Source: Coriaria nepalensis (lineage: Eukaryota; Streptophyta; Magnoliopsida; Cucurbitales; Coriariaceae). Taken from it: DNA of 64,000 nt. The DNA lies in the NCBI GenBank assembly GCA_027186245.1, contig CP114487.1, positions 11,465,001-11,529,000 of the forward strand, read 5' to 3'. A model generated the notes under the pieces. The model ran no database searches. It saw only the letters and a list, made by a program, of their open reading frames with translations, and was not told the DNA's origin. Below are positions 37,901-49,853 of this stretch, in pieces. The translations under genes were made by a program, and so were the position numbers. Numbering within the stretch: position 1 is the stretch's first letter; each line of letters begins with the position of its first letter.

Positions 37901-38526
37901 GCATCGATCACTATCCTTCCCCTCCTTAAACTTGCAAATGGTAAAATGCGGAGTTTCATTGTTGGGAGTTCTCCACAAGAGAATTCTTCTCTATGAGGCC
38001 CAACTGAACAAGACTCCAATGTAATGCTTAGAGGTGAAATTCTTTGCACCGTACCGAAATTAAATTCACGTTGAATATATTCACTAAGAACCAAAGAAAC
38101 AGAAGGCAGAAGCTTGGACTCGATATAAGCCTTGGCTTTTGTCTGCCCATACCATACCAATAAGCACGCCCCAGATATGACAGCTACAAATACAGAGCAT
38201 CTAACTAGAAATAACCCCTCTTTCCACAGAGGACTCAAGAAACTCACTAGAGCTCTAGTTTGAGAAAAAGGTTCCTTTACACATTTCGCCAGAAACACAT
38301 CTCTTGACCCAAATTTTCCCCTTAACAGCTTCAAGTGTTGCCCACAAAATTGAGAAAACCTATTCGCCCGAGCTATCCATTCATTCTGCTTTGCATAAAC
38401 ACATCTCCTACTACTCCTTTTCAGTGATTTCGCTCTGTGCAGGTTAACAAAACACTCGTAGTTCCTATAATCTGAAGAGCTATGAAGCGGAATCCCGAGA
38501 AAGGGGCAGTAGAGTGTCCCGTTCAT
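19909..38526 (-). CDS. TIC236: TIC236 (TamB/DUF490-family protein of the chloroplast inner envelope)
   Basis: Large inner-envelope protein linking the TOC and TIC import machines; Arabidopsis EMB2410/TIC236 and rice SSG4 are the known members. Twenty-three exons, 5' to 3': 36623-38526, 36318-36516, 36136-36195, 35776-35880, 35347-35487, 35179-35241, 34715-34945, 34523-34606, 34257-34414, 33608-34136, 33288-33455, 33123-33182, 32795-32917, 32173-32448, 23487-23552, 23229-23360, 22028-22849, 21625-21905, 21157-21413, 20848-21086, 20569-20760, 20213-20485, 19909-20055. These sum to 6510 bases, 2169 residues, with every phase closing; Arabidopsis TIC236 is 2166 (recalled). The N-terminus is a basic transit-like leader with one TM segment near residues 104-127 ([15 protein letters not shown]). 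The long beta-rich middle and the C-terminal TamB-like domain ([42 protein letters not shown]) follow. Intron 14 (23553-32172) contains nested retrotransposons on the opposite strand; the coding sequence is undamaged. Confidence 0.95.
23709..23981 (+). repeat. 5' LTR remnant of the Ty3/gypsy element
   Basis: Aligns with the 3' LTR (31775-32089) from TGTTAGACCA to the shared GTT-TTxCCCTATT end, with roughly 20-25 differences and small indels by hand comparison. The last 35-40 bases of the LTR are gone. The following TATCAGAG may be what is left of an initiator-Met primer site. Confidence 0.85.
23982..25722 (+). pseudogene. Ty3/gypsy protease, reverse transcriptase and RNase H remnant
   Basis: Broken pol. 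The retropepsin tail around 24085-24200 has the VILGM-type segment. RT spans about 24540-25190 with [33 protein letters not shown] and the catalytic FFDDILIYS block near 24935-24960. The RNase H part ([24 protein letters not shown]) runs to 25722. In-frame stops fall between these blocks (for example at 24539-24541 and 24879-24881), and there are frame changes near 25120 and 25400. No gag is found upstream. Confidence 0.85.
25723..26269 (+). pseudogene. Ty3/gypsy integrase, N-terminal remnant
   Basis: Shows the integrase HHCC zinc-finger tail ([13 protein letters not shown] near 25980-26020) and degenerate start of the catalytic core in several frames. It is cut off at 26269 by the copia insertion; the rest resumes at 30957. 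Confidence 0.75.
26270..26515 (+). repeat. 5' LTR of the copia element
   Basis: Runs from TGTTAGTAGAATTTACAG to AAATTGACA, 246 bp, and starts TG and ends CA. It contains a TATATAAAGAAAGC box near the 3' part that may serve as the promoter TATA. Confidence 0.93.
26516..26527 (+). other. tRNA-iMet primer-binding site of the copia element
   Basis: TGGTATCAGAGC directly follows the 5' LTR. This is the standard plant copia primer site, complementary to the 3' end of initiator methionine tRNA. Confidence 0.93.
26675..27679 (+). pseudogene. copia gag
   Basis: Open frame for the capsid region ([13 protein letters not shown], the copia UBN2-type gag) ending in two CCHC-like knuckles, [14 protein letters not shown] and [13 protein letters not shown]. 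No ATG opens the frame at its expected N-terminus (it begins at a GTG), so the start has been lost or lies in another frame. The frame ends before the protease. Confidence 0.85.
27660..28904 (+). pseudogene. copia protease and integrase remnant
   Basis: Protease active-site segment [11 protein letters not shown] (near 27677) lies in a different frame from gag. The integrase follows with the HHCC region ([11 protein letters not shown]), [23 protein letters not shown] and [18 protein letters not shown]. In-frame stops lie at 28329-28331 and 28902-28904. Confidence 0.85.
28905..30698 (+). pseudogene. copia reverse transcriptase and RNase H remnant
   Basis: After a linker, RT shows [32 protein letters not shown] and the catalytic YVDDIVITG block near 29740-29765. 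RNase H shows [17 protein letters not shown] and [11 protein letters not shown]. Stops at 29252-29254 and 29845-29847 interrupt it. The frame ends at 30698 just before the polypurine tract. Confidence 0.87.
30697..30951 (+). repeat. polypurine tract and 3' LTR of the copia element
   Basis: The tract GAGGGGGGG (30697-30705) precedes the 3' LTR 30706-30951 (246 bp). The LTR ends AAATTGAAA where the 5' copy has AAATTGACA, so the terminal CA has mutated. The TTTCG duplication follows immediately. Confidence 0.92.
30957..31774 (+). pseudogene. Ty3/gypsy integrase C-terminal part with chromodomain
   Basis: Continuation of the split integrase: [20 protein letters not shown] with the SAYHPQTE block, then the [20 protein letters not shown] tail (near 31260-31320), in shifted frames. 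A chromodomain-like end at about 31620-31760 reads DTWEVLI, then [15 protein letters not shown]. The purine run GGGAGGGGAACAA before 31775 is the likely polypurine tract. The chromodomain places it among plant chromoviruses, which can target chromatin marks. Confidence 0.82.
31775..32089 (+). repeat. 3' LTR of the Ty3/gypsy element
   Basis: 315 bp from TGTTAGACCACTAG to GGTCCTATCA, followed by the target duplication GTATT at 32090. It is the only complete LTR of this element. Confidence 0.9.
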
Positions 38527-39731
38527 TATCTTCCCTCAGACAAGTCAGGCCAGTGATTGACTTATACGTCGGGGACCAAGAGCCTTGTCTTAGTCCCCTT
38601 TCAACTCAAAACGTCACAAAGTGGCCAAGCATTCATACCCTATTCAAGTAAAATTCCAGTAGAATGAATCCATCAGATCACTTAAACGCACAAATGAAAT
38701 AAACAAAGATACAGACAAAATAAACGAGTATGATATCCCAAATCCATGAGAGAGAGAGAGAGGGAAGAGAGAAAAGAAGAAGAAGACAGCTGATACTTTG
38801 CATACCAAGCTCAAAAACAGCTAGCCAGACTAAAATCAAACGTTTTTCCGTTGCCCTCCTCTTAGAGCGATTGAATCGAACATTTCTCGAAGCAGATGAC
38901 AGCTTCGAAATGAACAAGAAGGCCTCGAGGAAATGGAAATACAAGAGTTGGTTTTCGGGTTAACGTTCCATTCATTCAGCGGAAGTATGAGGAAGGTTGT
39001 AGAGTTTGTTTCTGAATAGCGCGGGCCGCGAGCGGGGACTTTTCTTTCTTTGCGTGGGAAACCGGAGTTGGAATGTACCGCACTCTTGTCAAAAGAGCAG
39101 CCCTTAGATAAACAACCAGATCGTCATTCCTTCAAGAAACAACGGAAATATCGTTTTTTTTTCTTTTTCCTCGTTCTTCCTCCTTTTTTGGCACATGACG
39201 ATACCCATCTTTTGGAATCAGGAGAGGGGGCGAAATTCCAACTATTCCCATATAAATTCTCCTTGTCCAGCGAATAAAATCGTAACACATTTTAGAGTAC
39301 CAGAATCAAAGTTAGGTTATCATGAGGGGGAAGCATTATGAACGATTCAGCAGTCTTTCTTTCATATTGGGTCCACTTGCCATTTTCAAAACTTAAATGA
39401 TGAACTATAGCAATATTATACAACTGGTTAAGGCAGTATCAATAATGCTTATTTCAACTTCTTCAGTGAACCCCTGCATTGCTTACTTATATCCATGACC
39501 CCCAAGGGAGGAAAATTCTCAACAATACACAGAACGAATGAACGAGTCGAAACTACATCTCATGAATTTTAACGAACAAAACTTCCAAAATTACAGTCCC
39601 ATGACAATTCAGCAAGAACACGTCAATTAAGTTCCAAAAAGGCTAAAAAGAAAGGAAAGAAAAAAAGATGGAAAGTCTTTCAGTCCACATTGATGATGCT
39701 GCTGCAACTAAAAGTTGCCATTGTTGTCTTT
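38527..39731. promoter_or_regulatory. TIC236 promoter/leader and 3' UTR of the next gene
   Basis: Both neighbours are on the minus strand, so this holds the TIC236 leader and promoter (from 38527) and, at its right end, the 3' UTR of the charged-protein gene. A (GA)n tract at about 38748-38762 lies within the probable leader. No other gene seen. Confidence 0.5.
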
Positions 39732-42150
39732 TCACCGGATTGGCTGTTGGTTGTAATGGTTCTTCTCTTTCTTTTTTGCTGCAGCAAGTCTTGCAGACCT
39801 TGCAGCAGCCTCTTGAGCAGCAGCTTTTGCAGCAGCATCTTTCTCTTTACTAGATTTCTTCTTCTTAACAGATGCCATTTTCTTAAGCCGCTCCTTAACA
39901 TCAATGGTTGAGGCATCTTCGTCTGTAGGTTCATTGCCAGCTGTTTCATCTGGGCCATTGGCTCCATCCGAGTTGTTTGGCTGATCCTGTTCCTTCACCT
40001 CCTTGGAAGCCTTTTCCTTCTTTTTCTTCTTCTTGGTGCTTTTGGACTCTCCAGGTGCACTTCCCTTCTTCTCACCATCTCCATTCACTTCCTCTGCTCT
40101 CTTCTCTTGAGCGGCCTCTGCATAGTACATTAATTAAATGAAATCAACAGTGCTTGCCAGCATATACACATGATGCTGATAAACCAAACTATAATATGAA
40201 AAGAGAGAGAGAGAGAGAGAGAGAAATGAGAATCTGTAGCAAGTTTCCCTGTTATGTCAGTTGCAATGTGCAACTTCAGACAATGTGTTTGTATTTGCAT
40301 GGAGGAATGCGTAGAGTGGACCTTACATGTGCACGTGAGAGAATTGAAGAAAGACCATGCTTATAGATTGTTTCACTACTACGAACTGGGAAATTATTGT
40401 TGACTTCTATAATGCAACTTTATCAGCCTTTCAGAGTGTTAAAAAACGTAATAGCATCCTTTCCAGAACTATGTTGTTTACAGAAGTAATTAGTAGCAAT
40501 AGAAAACAAAACTGACTCGGAAAAAAAATGTAATTAGGCACAGGTACACATAGATATATGAGCTGGCAGAGCTAATATTATACCTTGTAAAGGATTACCT
40601 CGTGAAGAGTCATCCTGATCATTGCTCTCCTTTTTGGCTACCCCAAAATCAGCCAAAAGAGCCTCAAGTTCCTCAAGTTCCTTCTTTTTCCTTTCCTTTT
40701 TGGAAAGCTGCCTTTCAGCCTCCTTAGGTGCCACAGAAGATTCAGGATGCTTCTCCACAACCGACTCAGACTGCACAGGAACCTCTGGCTCATGATCAGG
40801 TCCATGATCTTCCTCTACATCATCATCGCCTTCGTCAAGAATATCATCTTCACTCTCACTTTCCTGCAAATGTAGAAGACTTTAAAGGGATGTCCACATT
40901 CAAGAACCAAAACAAAAATTCTGATCAGTCATGCACATAGCTCAGCATGCACCATATCATCTATGGTCAACTGAAGCAACCCAAAGGACAAGCAGACAAC
41001 ACCCTGTGACTAAAGAATTCCACCTCTAAGAGGTTGTCTTCAAACATACCCAAACAACAAGTTGACAATCTGACAGGATTTACGATATCAATTGTATCTG
41101 TGATTACATTTTCAGCCCTCGTCAGCTTCTATTTTATCAGCATAGTTCACCAACATGCTGTTTCCCATTACCAATCATGCATGTGCCACATCAAACAAAC
41201 GCAATATAGAATGTTAAGCTTTTACCAATGTCATGTGTATATCTTCTACCGCTAGGCCAAAGAAGACTGATGAATCCATCTTATGGTTACAATATATATA
41301 TAGGCCAAAGAAGACTGATGAATCCATCTTATGGTTACAATATATATATATATATATATAGATAGATAAATAATCTACGAGGAATAAGTGAAAAGAAAGA
41401 ATAAAAGCACCCCACTAATTATTTATACTACTTCACGGATTCAAACATGAAAACACGCGAAATAAAGAACAACCTGAACGAACACATACATGCATCTCAT
41501 GCATAGACCTTTAATAGCTTAGGTTTTGCTACCATTCCCACAGCATTCAGAGGTCATGTTTGAACAAGTCTGATAATGAGAAACAATTATCTAATTGCAA
41601 ATGAACCTAAAATGAATACTTACTTAGTAGAATGAACAATAGACTCTTGAAATAATTAACCAAAAGTCACAAAAACAATACCCTATAGCTGGAAGCGTCG
41701 TTTTCTGCTCCTCAACTGATCAGAAGATGTACTTAAATAAAGTGAAGCATGAATACGTATGAAAAAAACCCTGAACTGAATAATCACTTAATTAAGAAAA
41801 TGGCTATAAATAAAAATCAAATTCACCACCTCGACATTGCTCGGCATCCCCTTGGTCTCTTGCAGGTCCGACGTGGCCCACACTGCCTGGGGCGGAGCTG
41901 TGGTGGCATAGTAATCATCATCATCTTCATCATCAACATCTGCCCAAGACTTCGAATTCAATGGAGCTGGGGCCCAGAAAACCTGGGGCTCAGGGTCCTT
42001 GGTTCCGGAAGCCTGTGACTTAGATGACCCCTTGCTCTTGCGCTCCTTGTCAGACTTCTTCTTCTTCCTTAGAGTCTCGAGTGCTGCAAAAACGTTGGTG
42101 TTGTTGATGACCATGGACCCCTCATCTCTCCTGCTACCACCCCCCACCAT
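39732..42150 (-). CDS. charged, lysine/glutamate-rich protein of unknown function (At2g25670-like)
   Basis: Exons 41827-42150, 40599-40863 and 39732-40117 give 324 residues. The N-terminus MVGGGSRRDEGSMVINNTNV leads into ALETLRKKKKSDKERKSK, then a Trp-containing VFWAPAPLNSKSWADVDDE segment and VWATSD. The middle is acidic (ESESEDDILDEGDDD). A coiled-coil-like stretch QLSKKERKKKELEELEALLA follows, and the tail is Lys/Ala-rich (VKERLKKMASVKKKK, then AAAKAAAQEAAARSARLAAA). Charge blocks and lack of signal or TM segment suggest a nuclear or cytosolic, partly disordered protein. I recognise it only as the conserved unknown next to TIC236 in Arabidopsis (recalled). Function not assigned. Confidence 0.83.
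41253..41348. repeat. 48-bp perfect tandem duplication with (TA)n tail
   Basis: TAGGCCAAAGAAGACTGATG... at 41253 is repeated at 41301, each copy ending in a TA run. It lies in the first intron of the charged-protein gene. Confidence 0.9.
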
Positions 42151-44152
42151 TTCTCACAATACTCAGAAAAGTCGAAATGCCTGATAATTTCTACAAACTT
42201 TGGGGCTTATGATGAAATTCGTATTAAAAAATCCCCCAGCCTCGGTAGTCAAATTTCAATAGATCAGACTTGAAAATTAGGTAAATTTCGCAGTAATTAG
42301 GGTTCCACAAGTAAAGATGGAAGAATCAAAATCCCGTAAAAGAGAAATCGGAAATAAAAATTCAGGTCGTTAGTAGATCAGAGATCTGTCGAGCTTTTGT
42401 AACTGTCCACGATAACGGGATCAGGAATCTGAAGCAAATAAATTTTTACAGGTACGAGGACTAGATGAAAAGAGGTAAGGTTTTGCTTGGTCGAAGAAAA
42501 ATAGTGACCATTACGGAGGAAGAGGAGGAGGAAACGGGTAGGGGCGTAGGGCTGAAGGAGGAGGGAGAAGATAACGTAGGAAGAGGAAGAGGAAACAAAG
42601 AGGCATTATATAAGTGCAACAAGTTTTATTACTAATATATATATATAATATTTTTTTTCACAAATATATAAAAGCACTTCTTATTCTAATTTTAAGAAGA
42701 AAACAAAAAAAAACAAAAACAAAAACCGTAGGATGCAATATCGGCGTTGAAAAAGTTAAAAACGAATTTAGCAATATTTTGAATTTTTGTGTACGTTGTT
42801 AAAAATTTATCAGTAAATAATATATATTTTTATATTATTATTAAAATATATTATTATATAAAAATATATTATAAAATTATCTATTATTAAATATTGGCCT
42901 CAGTAAATAAAATTTAATATTTATTAAATTTTAACTTTAACTCTAACTCTTATATATTACCTTTCCTAATCTATAGAGTATGGATCGAGAAAGAACAGTA
43001 GGATTGAAAGAACATTAACCAAGCCTATACCAATCATAGAATTTGAAAAATATGAAAAATATATATATTTATTTTAATTTCTATTAAAAATATATTTTAA
43101 TAATAATAAAAAATTACTTTCATTTTATCATTCATTTAAATCAAATAATCCGATCAAAAATCAAATCAAACATGTCAAATAATTTGACAAAAAATAAAAA
43201 TTTAGAAATTAAAATATATTTTAATAATATGATATAATTTAAATAAATATATATATATATATATATAATATATATATAATTTTTAATTTCTTCCGGAAAA
43301 GTTAATTAAATCTTCTTCCCAACAGCGGAGACACGATGGGACGGCAGAAAAAAAAAAATTTATATATTAGCGCGAAGCATAAATAGGAAAAGTTAATTAA
43401 CGCGTGAACCTTTTTTTCTTTGCATCAAGCAGTAATTTACCTAAAATCGTATTTCTTATCCATTACGCACCCTAGAGTAGTTTTCGAATCTCACCCGTCT
43501 AAGTTCACTGAATCGATCTAAGCCGTTCATTATTTTCCTATATCCCACCAAATCTTCTACGGTTTGCTAAATTATTATAGCGCGCGAATCACCTAAGCAA
43601 ATGTCCAGCGCTACTTTCTGATCAAGCGGCATAAAAGATACCAGTTGGCCAAATTTATTTTCTGCATCCGAAATTTATTTAGCCTTATTTTATTGTTATT
43701 TTCGATGATGCCCTAGCTTACGCCCGTCTCGCAGTTACAATAAAAAAATAGGGGAAAATTCGAAATTATCGAAAGTCAAATTTTACCAATTGAGGAATCT
43801 ATTAGGGTTTTCAAATCAGAAGGAAAGGCTCAATCCCTAATTCGTGCTTCGTCTCGATAATCGACGCGATCCGTTGTGGAATCAATGTTGGGCGGTTCGT
43901 CGGCAGAGGTAGTTGTAAAATTTAATTCATCGGTTTTTTTTTTTTTTTTTTTTTTCTGCTCGATTCTGCTCGATAGAATTTTGAATGCATAGATAATTAG
44001 GTGTGATGAGCTTGTTTGTATCTTATTTTTTTTTGGTGATATTTGGCGCGGTGTTTCAGATGAATCAGATCTAAGATATGTATAGATGCATGTACGATGG
44101 AATATGAAAATTCGGGGCTTCTTACCTGGGATTTTGGGGTGATGTGAAATTG
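42151..44152. promoter_or_regulatory. divergent intergenic region, very AT-rich
   Basis: Between divergently transcribed genes. About 42.15-42.6 kb is leader and proximal promoter of the minus-strand gene. About 42.62-43.3 kb is extremely AT-rich with (TA)n tracts, for example near 43245-43280. From 43.3 kb to 44.15 kb lie the promoter and leader of the polycomb-like gene, with a 22-base T run at 43934-43955 and an upstream ATG at about 43884. I see no conserved ORF. Confidence 0.5.
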
Positions 44153-47100
44153 ATGGAAAACGAAGTAGAGAACGTACATGGCACTGAAACTCACAGGAAA
44201 TCGAGATCTTTGGATCTTAAGAGCTTGTACAAATCTAGTTTGTCCAGAGAGGTCCAAAAGAAGAGGAAGGTTAGTGCGGAGGATGGTGATGAGCGGAAGA
44301 ATGAGAAGAAAAGTAAAAAAGAGGTGTCTCTCAGTAGTCTTAGAAATGTTAATAGTAAGCACAGAAAGAGTTTAAATGAAGTGTATGATGGTGGGTTGAG
44401 TTCGAGTAGACAAGATTCCAAGGACTTGAACTCGTGGTCGGGTCAAAAACTGAATTGCCATAGCGGGTTTAATAAATTTCCACTTACCTTGGATGATAAT
44501 ATTACTCCAATACCAAAGCGCAAAAGGGGTTTTGTGGGAAAAAAGAAATCGGTAGCTACTAAAGTGCCTCAGGTAGCTGCACAATCTGATGGCAAAGTGA
44601 GTTTTGTTGGTCAAAAAGCTGCTGCGAGCAGTAATGACACAGGTGCTCCAGTTGATCCTCAGAAGAAAAAACAAGATGAAGGTTTTGATGACTTTAAGGA
44701 GAATAGGAAAAATGAGTCAAATTCGGCTCTGCATTTGAAGGAGGAAGTTGAGCATACTGATTGGTCAGCTGTAAATGCTGGGAATTTGTCGTTGAGAAGA
44801 CCACGGAAGAATCCTAGAAAGCAGAAGAAAACGGCACCACCTAGTAAAAACACTGCAAATGAGGATAAGGTTGTGGATTCTTTAGATAATTCCGCAAAGA
44901 AACTTGATGAATCCCGAGAAGACGAGGAAGAGAATCTCGAGGAGAATGCAGCAAGGATGCTATCTTCACGGTTCAATCCAAGTTGTACTGGTTTTTCTTC
45001 TAACAGCAAGAGTTCGGCATTGCAATCAGCAAATGGATCATCATTTCTGCTGTCTTCTTCCCATAGTATTGTTGGTAGTGGGTCAAGGTCTTTATCTGGA
45101 TCAGAGTCTGAATCAGGAGATAATGATGGAAGAGTTTTGAGGCCAAGGAAACGACGCAAAGAAAAGGGAGGCTCAAGGAAGAGACGCCATTTTTATGAAG
45201 TTTCGTTTAAGGACCTGGATGCAAAATTGGTATTAAACCGAAAAATCAAGGTCTTTTGGCCTTTGGACCAAAGCTGGTATTATGGCCTTGTAAATGAGTA
45301 TGACAGTGAAAGGAAGCTTCATCATGTCAAATATGCAGATCGTGATGAGGAATGGATTAACCTTGAAAGTGAGAGGTTCAAACTGTTGCTGCTTCCCAGT
45401 GAAGTTCCTGCCAAGGCAGAGCAGAAAAATTCTGTGAGCAGAAATACAAGTTCTGTTAATGGAAAACAAAATCTGGTATTGGAAAAACAAAAGGCAAGGG
45501 GAGAATCAACCGTGGAGGATGGTAGCATTGGTGGAAGCTTTATGGATTCTGAACCTATTATCTCTTGGTTGACTCGATCTACCCATCGTGGAAAGTTTCC
45601 TCCTGCAGGTGCATTGAAGAAGCAAAAAAATTCTGGGCTTTCAAATTCTGTGCCACAATCGTCATCTAAGCATCGTAATAATGCATCTGAGTCCAAAATT
45701 CCCCCGTCCCATGCCTTGAAGAAACAGAAAACTGCAGATTTATCTTTGAACTCTATGCCTCTACTGTCTAGAGAATGCACTAATTTACCCGAGTATTCAG
45801 ACGACTCTTCCTACAAAAAGGATAAACAAGAGTTGCCTAGTTACACTGGATTTCGGGAAAGATTAGGGGATGCTAAGAGGCTGGAAACTTCAGAAGGTCC
45901 CTCTTGCTCCAAGGATAGCAAACTGCCTATTGTATATTCTAGGAGGAGATTTCGCAAAACAGACACTAATGAAATTATGGACTCACAAGAGCAAGGAACT
46001 TCTCTTGGAAGGTTGAAATCCTATGAGCCACTGTGGGCCAGAGATATTACAGGGTTATTAAAACTAACTTTTCCGTTAATAGAATCACAGAAGTTTTCAT
46101 TTGAGTTTAGCCTCCCAATACATTTTTTCCGAAATCTCTCATTAGAAACAGAGAACTATTTGTTATATCGTGCAGTAATGCTCCTCCAATACGGTACACT
46201 GACGACCATGTCGCCCAAAGTTTCTTTGGAGATGTTATTTATTGATAATGTAGTTGGGTTGAGGTTTCTCTTGTTTGAAGGCTGCCTGAGGCAGGCTGTA
46301 GCCCTTGTTTTTCTGGTCATGACAATGTTTTGTTCAGCTAAACAAGTGGGGAAGTCTGGTGACTTACAATTGCCAGTAACCTCAATCAGGTTCAAAATAT
46401 CACTCGTGCAAGATTTTAGAAAGCAGTTTGTGTTTGTTTTCCACAAATTCTCTGAGACACAGAATTCCAGGTGGATTCACTTAGATTCTAGACTTTTTAA
46501 GCATTGTTCTCTCACCAAGCAGCTCTCATTGGCTGAATGCACTTATGATAATATCAAGGCACTTCAGAATGCAACAAATCAGTTGCCTTTATCTCCCTCT
46601 TCCACGCAGCCTTCCTCTGTGGAGGTATATCTTACTTTTTCCTACCTTTTTTTATATAATAATTTCATTATTTCTTTTATTGTGTGTGCACCAGCGTAGT
46701 TAGTTCACAGGAAACCTATTTATTAACTTCTGTATCTGCTGCCTTTTACCAGGGAAAGCACAAGAAATGCAGGCAAGGCGTTAACATCATGGGTGTTTGT
46801 AGTGAAGCTGCTTTTTTGAGTGTCAGAAATTCTTCTTGGCATTGCAATGGGATGCCAAGAAATGTTAGCCCTTTTGCTCTTTCTTTTACCGCTTCTCCTT
46901 CCTTCTTTCTTAGTTTACATCAGAAGCTGCTTATGAAACATTTTGTGGCTCAAATCTGCATTGAAGATCCTGATTCAGTTGAGCATCCAGAAAACTGTGG
47001 CAACTTGATGGTGGATGAGTGCTCTAGTTTCAACAATTGTTCTGAAAAGGGTCAAGGGAATACTCTTGAGAGTAGCCCGAAGGTATCATTGGCGAGGTAT

Positions 47101-49853
47101 GATGTATGGTCTTCTGCTCCAGCAGCATCGGGACCTCTCTCTGATTGTGGTCATGAAGACTGGATGACGTCCTCTCAGAAAGACCAAAACAATAAACCTA
47201 CATTTACTGAGCCTTCTGCTGCTTTCAAGGATCCCAGAAAAATTGGAGCCAATGCCATAGAGCAGTGGCAGAACCACCAGCCAGAGTCGGAACAGTTTTC
47301 TCCTTTGCCAATGCCGTTAGCTAATATAGAGAGTTCTGATACTGGTCCACATGATCTAAGCGTTGAAATACCATCGGTTAATGAATTCGACAAGCCTGTG
47401 GATTTGGATCTACATAGTGCTCAACAATCTATGGACTTGACCTGGAATATGAATGCTGGCGTCATACCCAGCCCAAATCCCACTGCTCCCAGGAGCACAT
47501 GGAATCGGAATCGGAGTAGTCTGTCCTCATTTGGACTCAACTCTCATGGAAGGTCAGATGGAAAGGTTGATATTTTCAACAATGGTTTTGGAAGTGGACC
47601 TAAGAAGCCACGAACTCAGGTTTCTTACTCCTCACCTTTTGGAGGTTTCGGTTATGGTGTAAAAAATAGAAATCATCAGCAGAAAGGGATTCCAAACAAG
47701 CGAATTAGGAAGGACACTGAGAAGAGGTCCTTAGATGTATCTAGAGGATCTCAAAGAAACTTGGAAATGTTATCTTGCGACGCAAATGTGTTACTTACAG
47801 TTGGTGATAGAGGGTGGAGAGAATGTGGGGTAAGGGTGGCCCTAGAGCTTTTTGATCATAATGAGTGGAAGCTTGCTGTGAAACTCTCTGGGACAACAAA
47901 GTATTCATTCAAGGCTCACCAGCTTTTGCAGCCTGGATCTACAAATCGCTTCACCCATGCTATGATGTGGAAAGGAGGAAAAGATTGGACCTTGGAATTT
48001 CCAGATCGAAGTCAGTGGACTCTTTTTAAGGAGATTCATGAGGAATGTTACAATCGGAATATTCGTGCTGCTTCTGCTAAGAATATTCCTATTCCCGGTG
48101 TTCGCCTGATAGAGGAATGCGTTAAACACGAGAGTAGTGCAGCATTTGTTCGTAATTCTCTGAAGTACTTCCAGCAAGAAGAAACAGATGTTGAGATGGC
48201 CTTGGATTCATCCCGAATCTTGTACGATATGGATAGCGATGATGAAGAGTGGGTTGTAAACAGCCGAAATTCTTCTGAAGTTGGCAGCTGTGGATTGGGG
48301 GAACTTTCAGATGAGATGTTCGAGAAAGTTATGGATATGCTTGAGAAGGCTGCATATACTCAACAGCGTGAAACGTTCACAACCAATGAGATAGAGGAGT
48401 TGGCTGCTGGATTTGTGACCATTGATTTGGTCAAAACCATATATGAGTATTGGAGGCAGAAAAGGCTGAAAAAGGGGACTCCATTAATCCGGCATCTTCA
48501 GGTACCTTCTGAAGTCCTCTGTCACATGTTAATTTGCTTCTCCCAGGCTTGTGGCAAAAAGTTCATGTTTTACTGTAGGACATTATAATTAGGTGCCCTA
48601 TGAACCCCTTGGTGGCAGTTAATGGAAGCTACATTGTTCCTATCTGATCTGCAAAAGTGTCCTGGTAAAAAAAGAGAAAAAAAAGTTATAAGTCTACTTG
48701 GAGATTTGGGTGATACCTTTCTCTTGAATTATTCCCTCTCTATACCCTCACTTCTGCTCTTTTCCCCTTTTTTGTGATCTTGTTTCCTCTCGCACATGGT
48801 CTTGCTCCATTCATTGGATTCTCATGTTTATTACGTCTCTCTTTTGCTACTAAGTTATAAAGCTTGTTAATTTAGTTCTAACAGTGAAATGGAAATTGGT
48901 TTGCTTTTTCAGCCACCATTATGGGAAAGGTACCAACAAGAAGTGAAAGAGTGGGAGCTAGCTATGACCAAAAACTGCAGCTCCCTCTCTAATGGATGGC
49001 AAGAGAAGGCTGCATCAGTGGAGAAACCACCTATGTCCGCCTTCTGTTTGAAACCACGAGGAATGGAAGTCTCAAACAAAGGATTGAAGCAACGGTCCCA
49101 CAGGAAGATCTCACTGGCTGGTCAAAGCAATGCCATCTCGGGAGAACACGATAATTTGCATGGTTTTGGTAAATTTCACAATTTACAACAACTTCCTTGT
49201 TTTTTATTCCCTTTCTGTGTGAACATCTTGCTTAATTGTAAGTGCTAATACTTTGACGTTTTCTATTTGCTTTTTCAGTACGAAGGATGAATGGGTTTGC
49301 TTCTTTCAGGGAGGAAAAGATTTCATATCCAGGTCATAACTATGAGTTGTTAGATGATTCCTCCACAGTTGGAACATCACCCAGATTATTTGCACCTCAA
49401 GAAAGAGCAGCCATGGGATATCTCTCATTGAGCCATGATGGATTTGATAGAAGTCTCTCTCCAAAGTTCCACAGGAGCAAGTCAAAAAGACTTGGGACAT
49501 ATCTATCCCCTGTTGACCCAAATCGGAGAATGATGGGCAAGAGAAACGGAGGTAGTAGGTGGAACATGGGCTACTTCGATTTGCCAAGCCAACATTATTA
49601 CCATCCAGACCGGTCCCACGAGATTCACATTATGGAACAATTAGACGGTTCTGATCTTGATGAGTTCAAGCTAAGAGATGCATCCGGTGCTGCTAAGCAT
49701 GCTCTTAATATGGCCAAGCTTAAAAGGGAGAAGGCTCATAGACTGATATACAGAGCTGATCTAGCAATTAACAAAGCTGTGGTTGCTCTCATGACTGCTG
49801 AAGCCATTAAAGCTTCTTCTCAGGAGTCAAATGTGGATGGTACGGTATGCTAA
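44153..49853 (+). CDS. Enhancer-of-polycomb-like chromatin protein
   Basis: Plant member of the EPC/Epl1 family, scaffold subunit of NuA4-type histone acetyltransferase complexes in animals and yeast; the plant role is inferred. Exons 44153-46624, 46753-48501, 48913-49168 and 49279-49853 give 1683 residues. The start is the ATG giving MENEVENVHGTETHRKSRSL; the frame is open upstream to a GTG only. It has Lys-rich nuclear-type stretches (RPRKRRKEKGGSRKRRHFYE). A Tudor-like fold lies at about residues 350-420 (IKVFWPLDQSWYYGLVNEYD, VKYADRDEEWINLESERFKL). The EPL region at roughly 1190-1430 has MDSDDEEWV, FTTNEIEELAAGFVTIDLV and IYEYWRQKRLKKGTPLIRHL. The last exon adds a conserved KHALNMAKLKREKAHRLIYR helix. 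Arabidopsis relatives recalled: At4g32620, At5g04670. The long first exon is typical. Confidence 0.9.
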
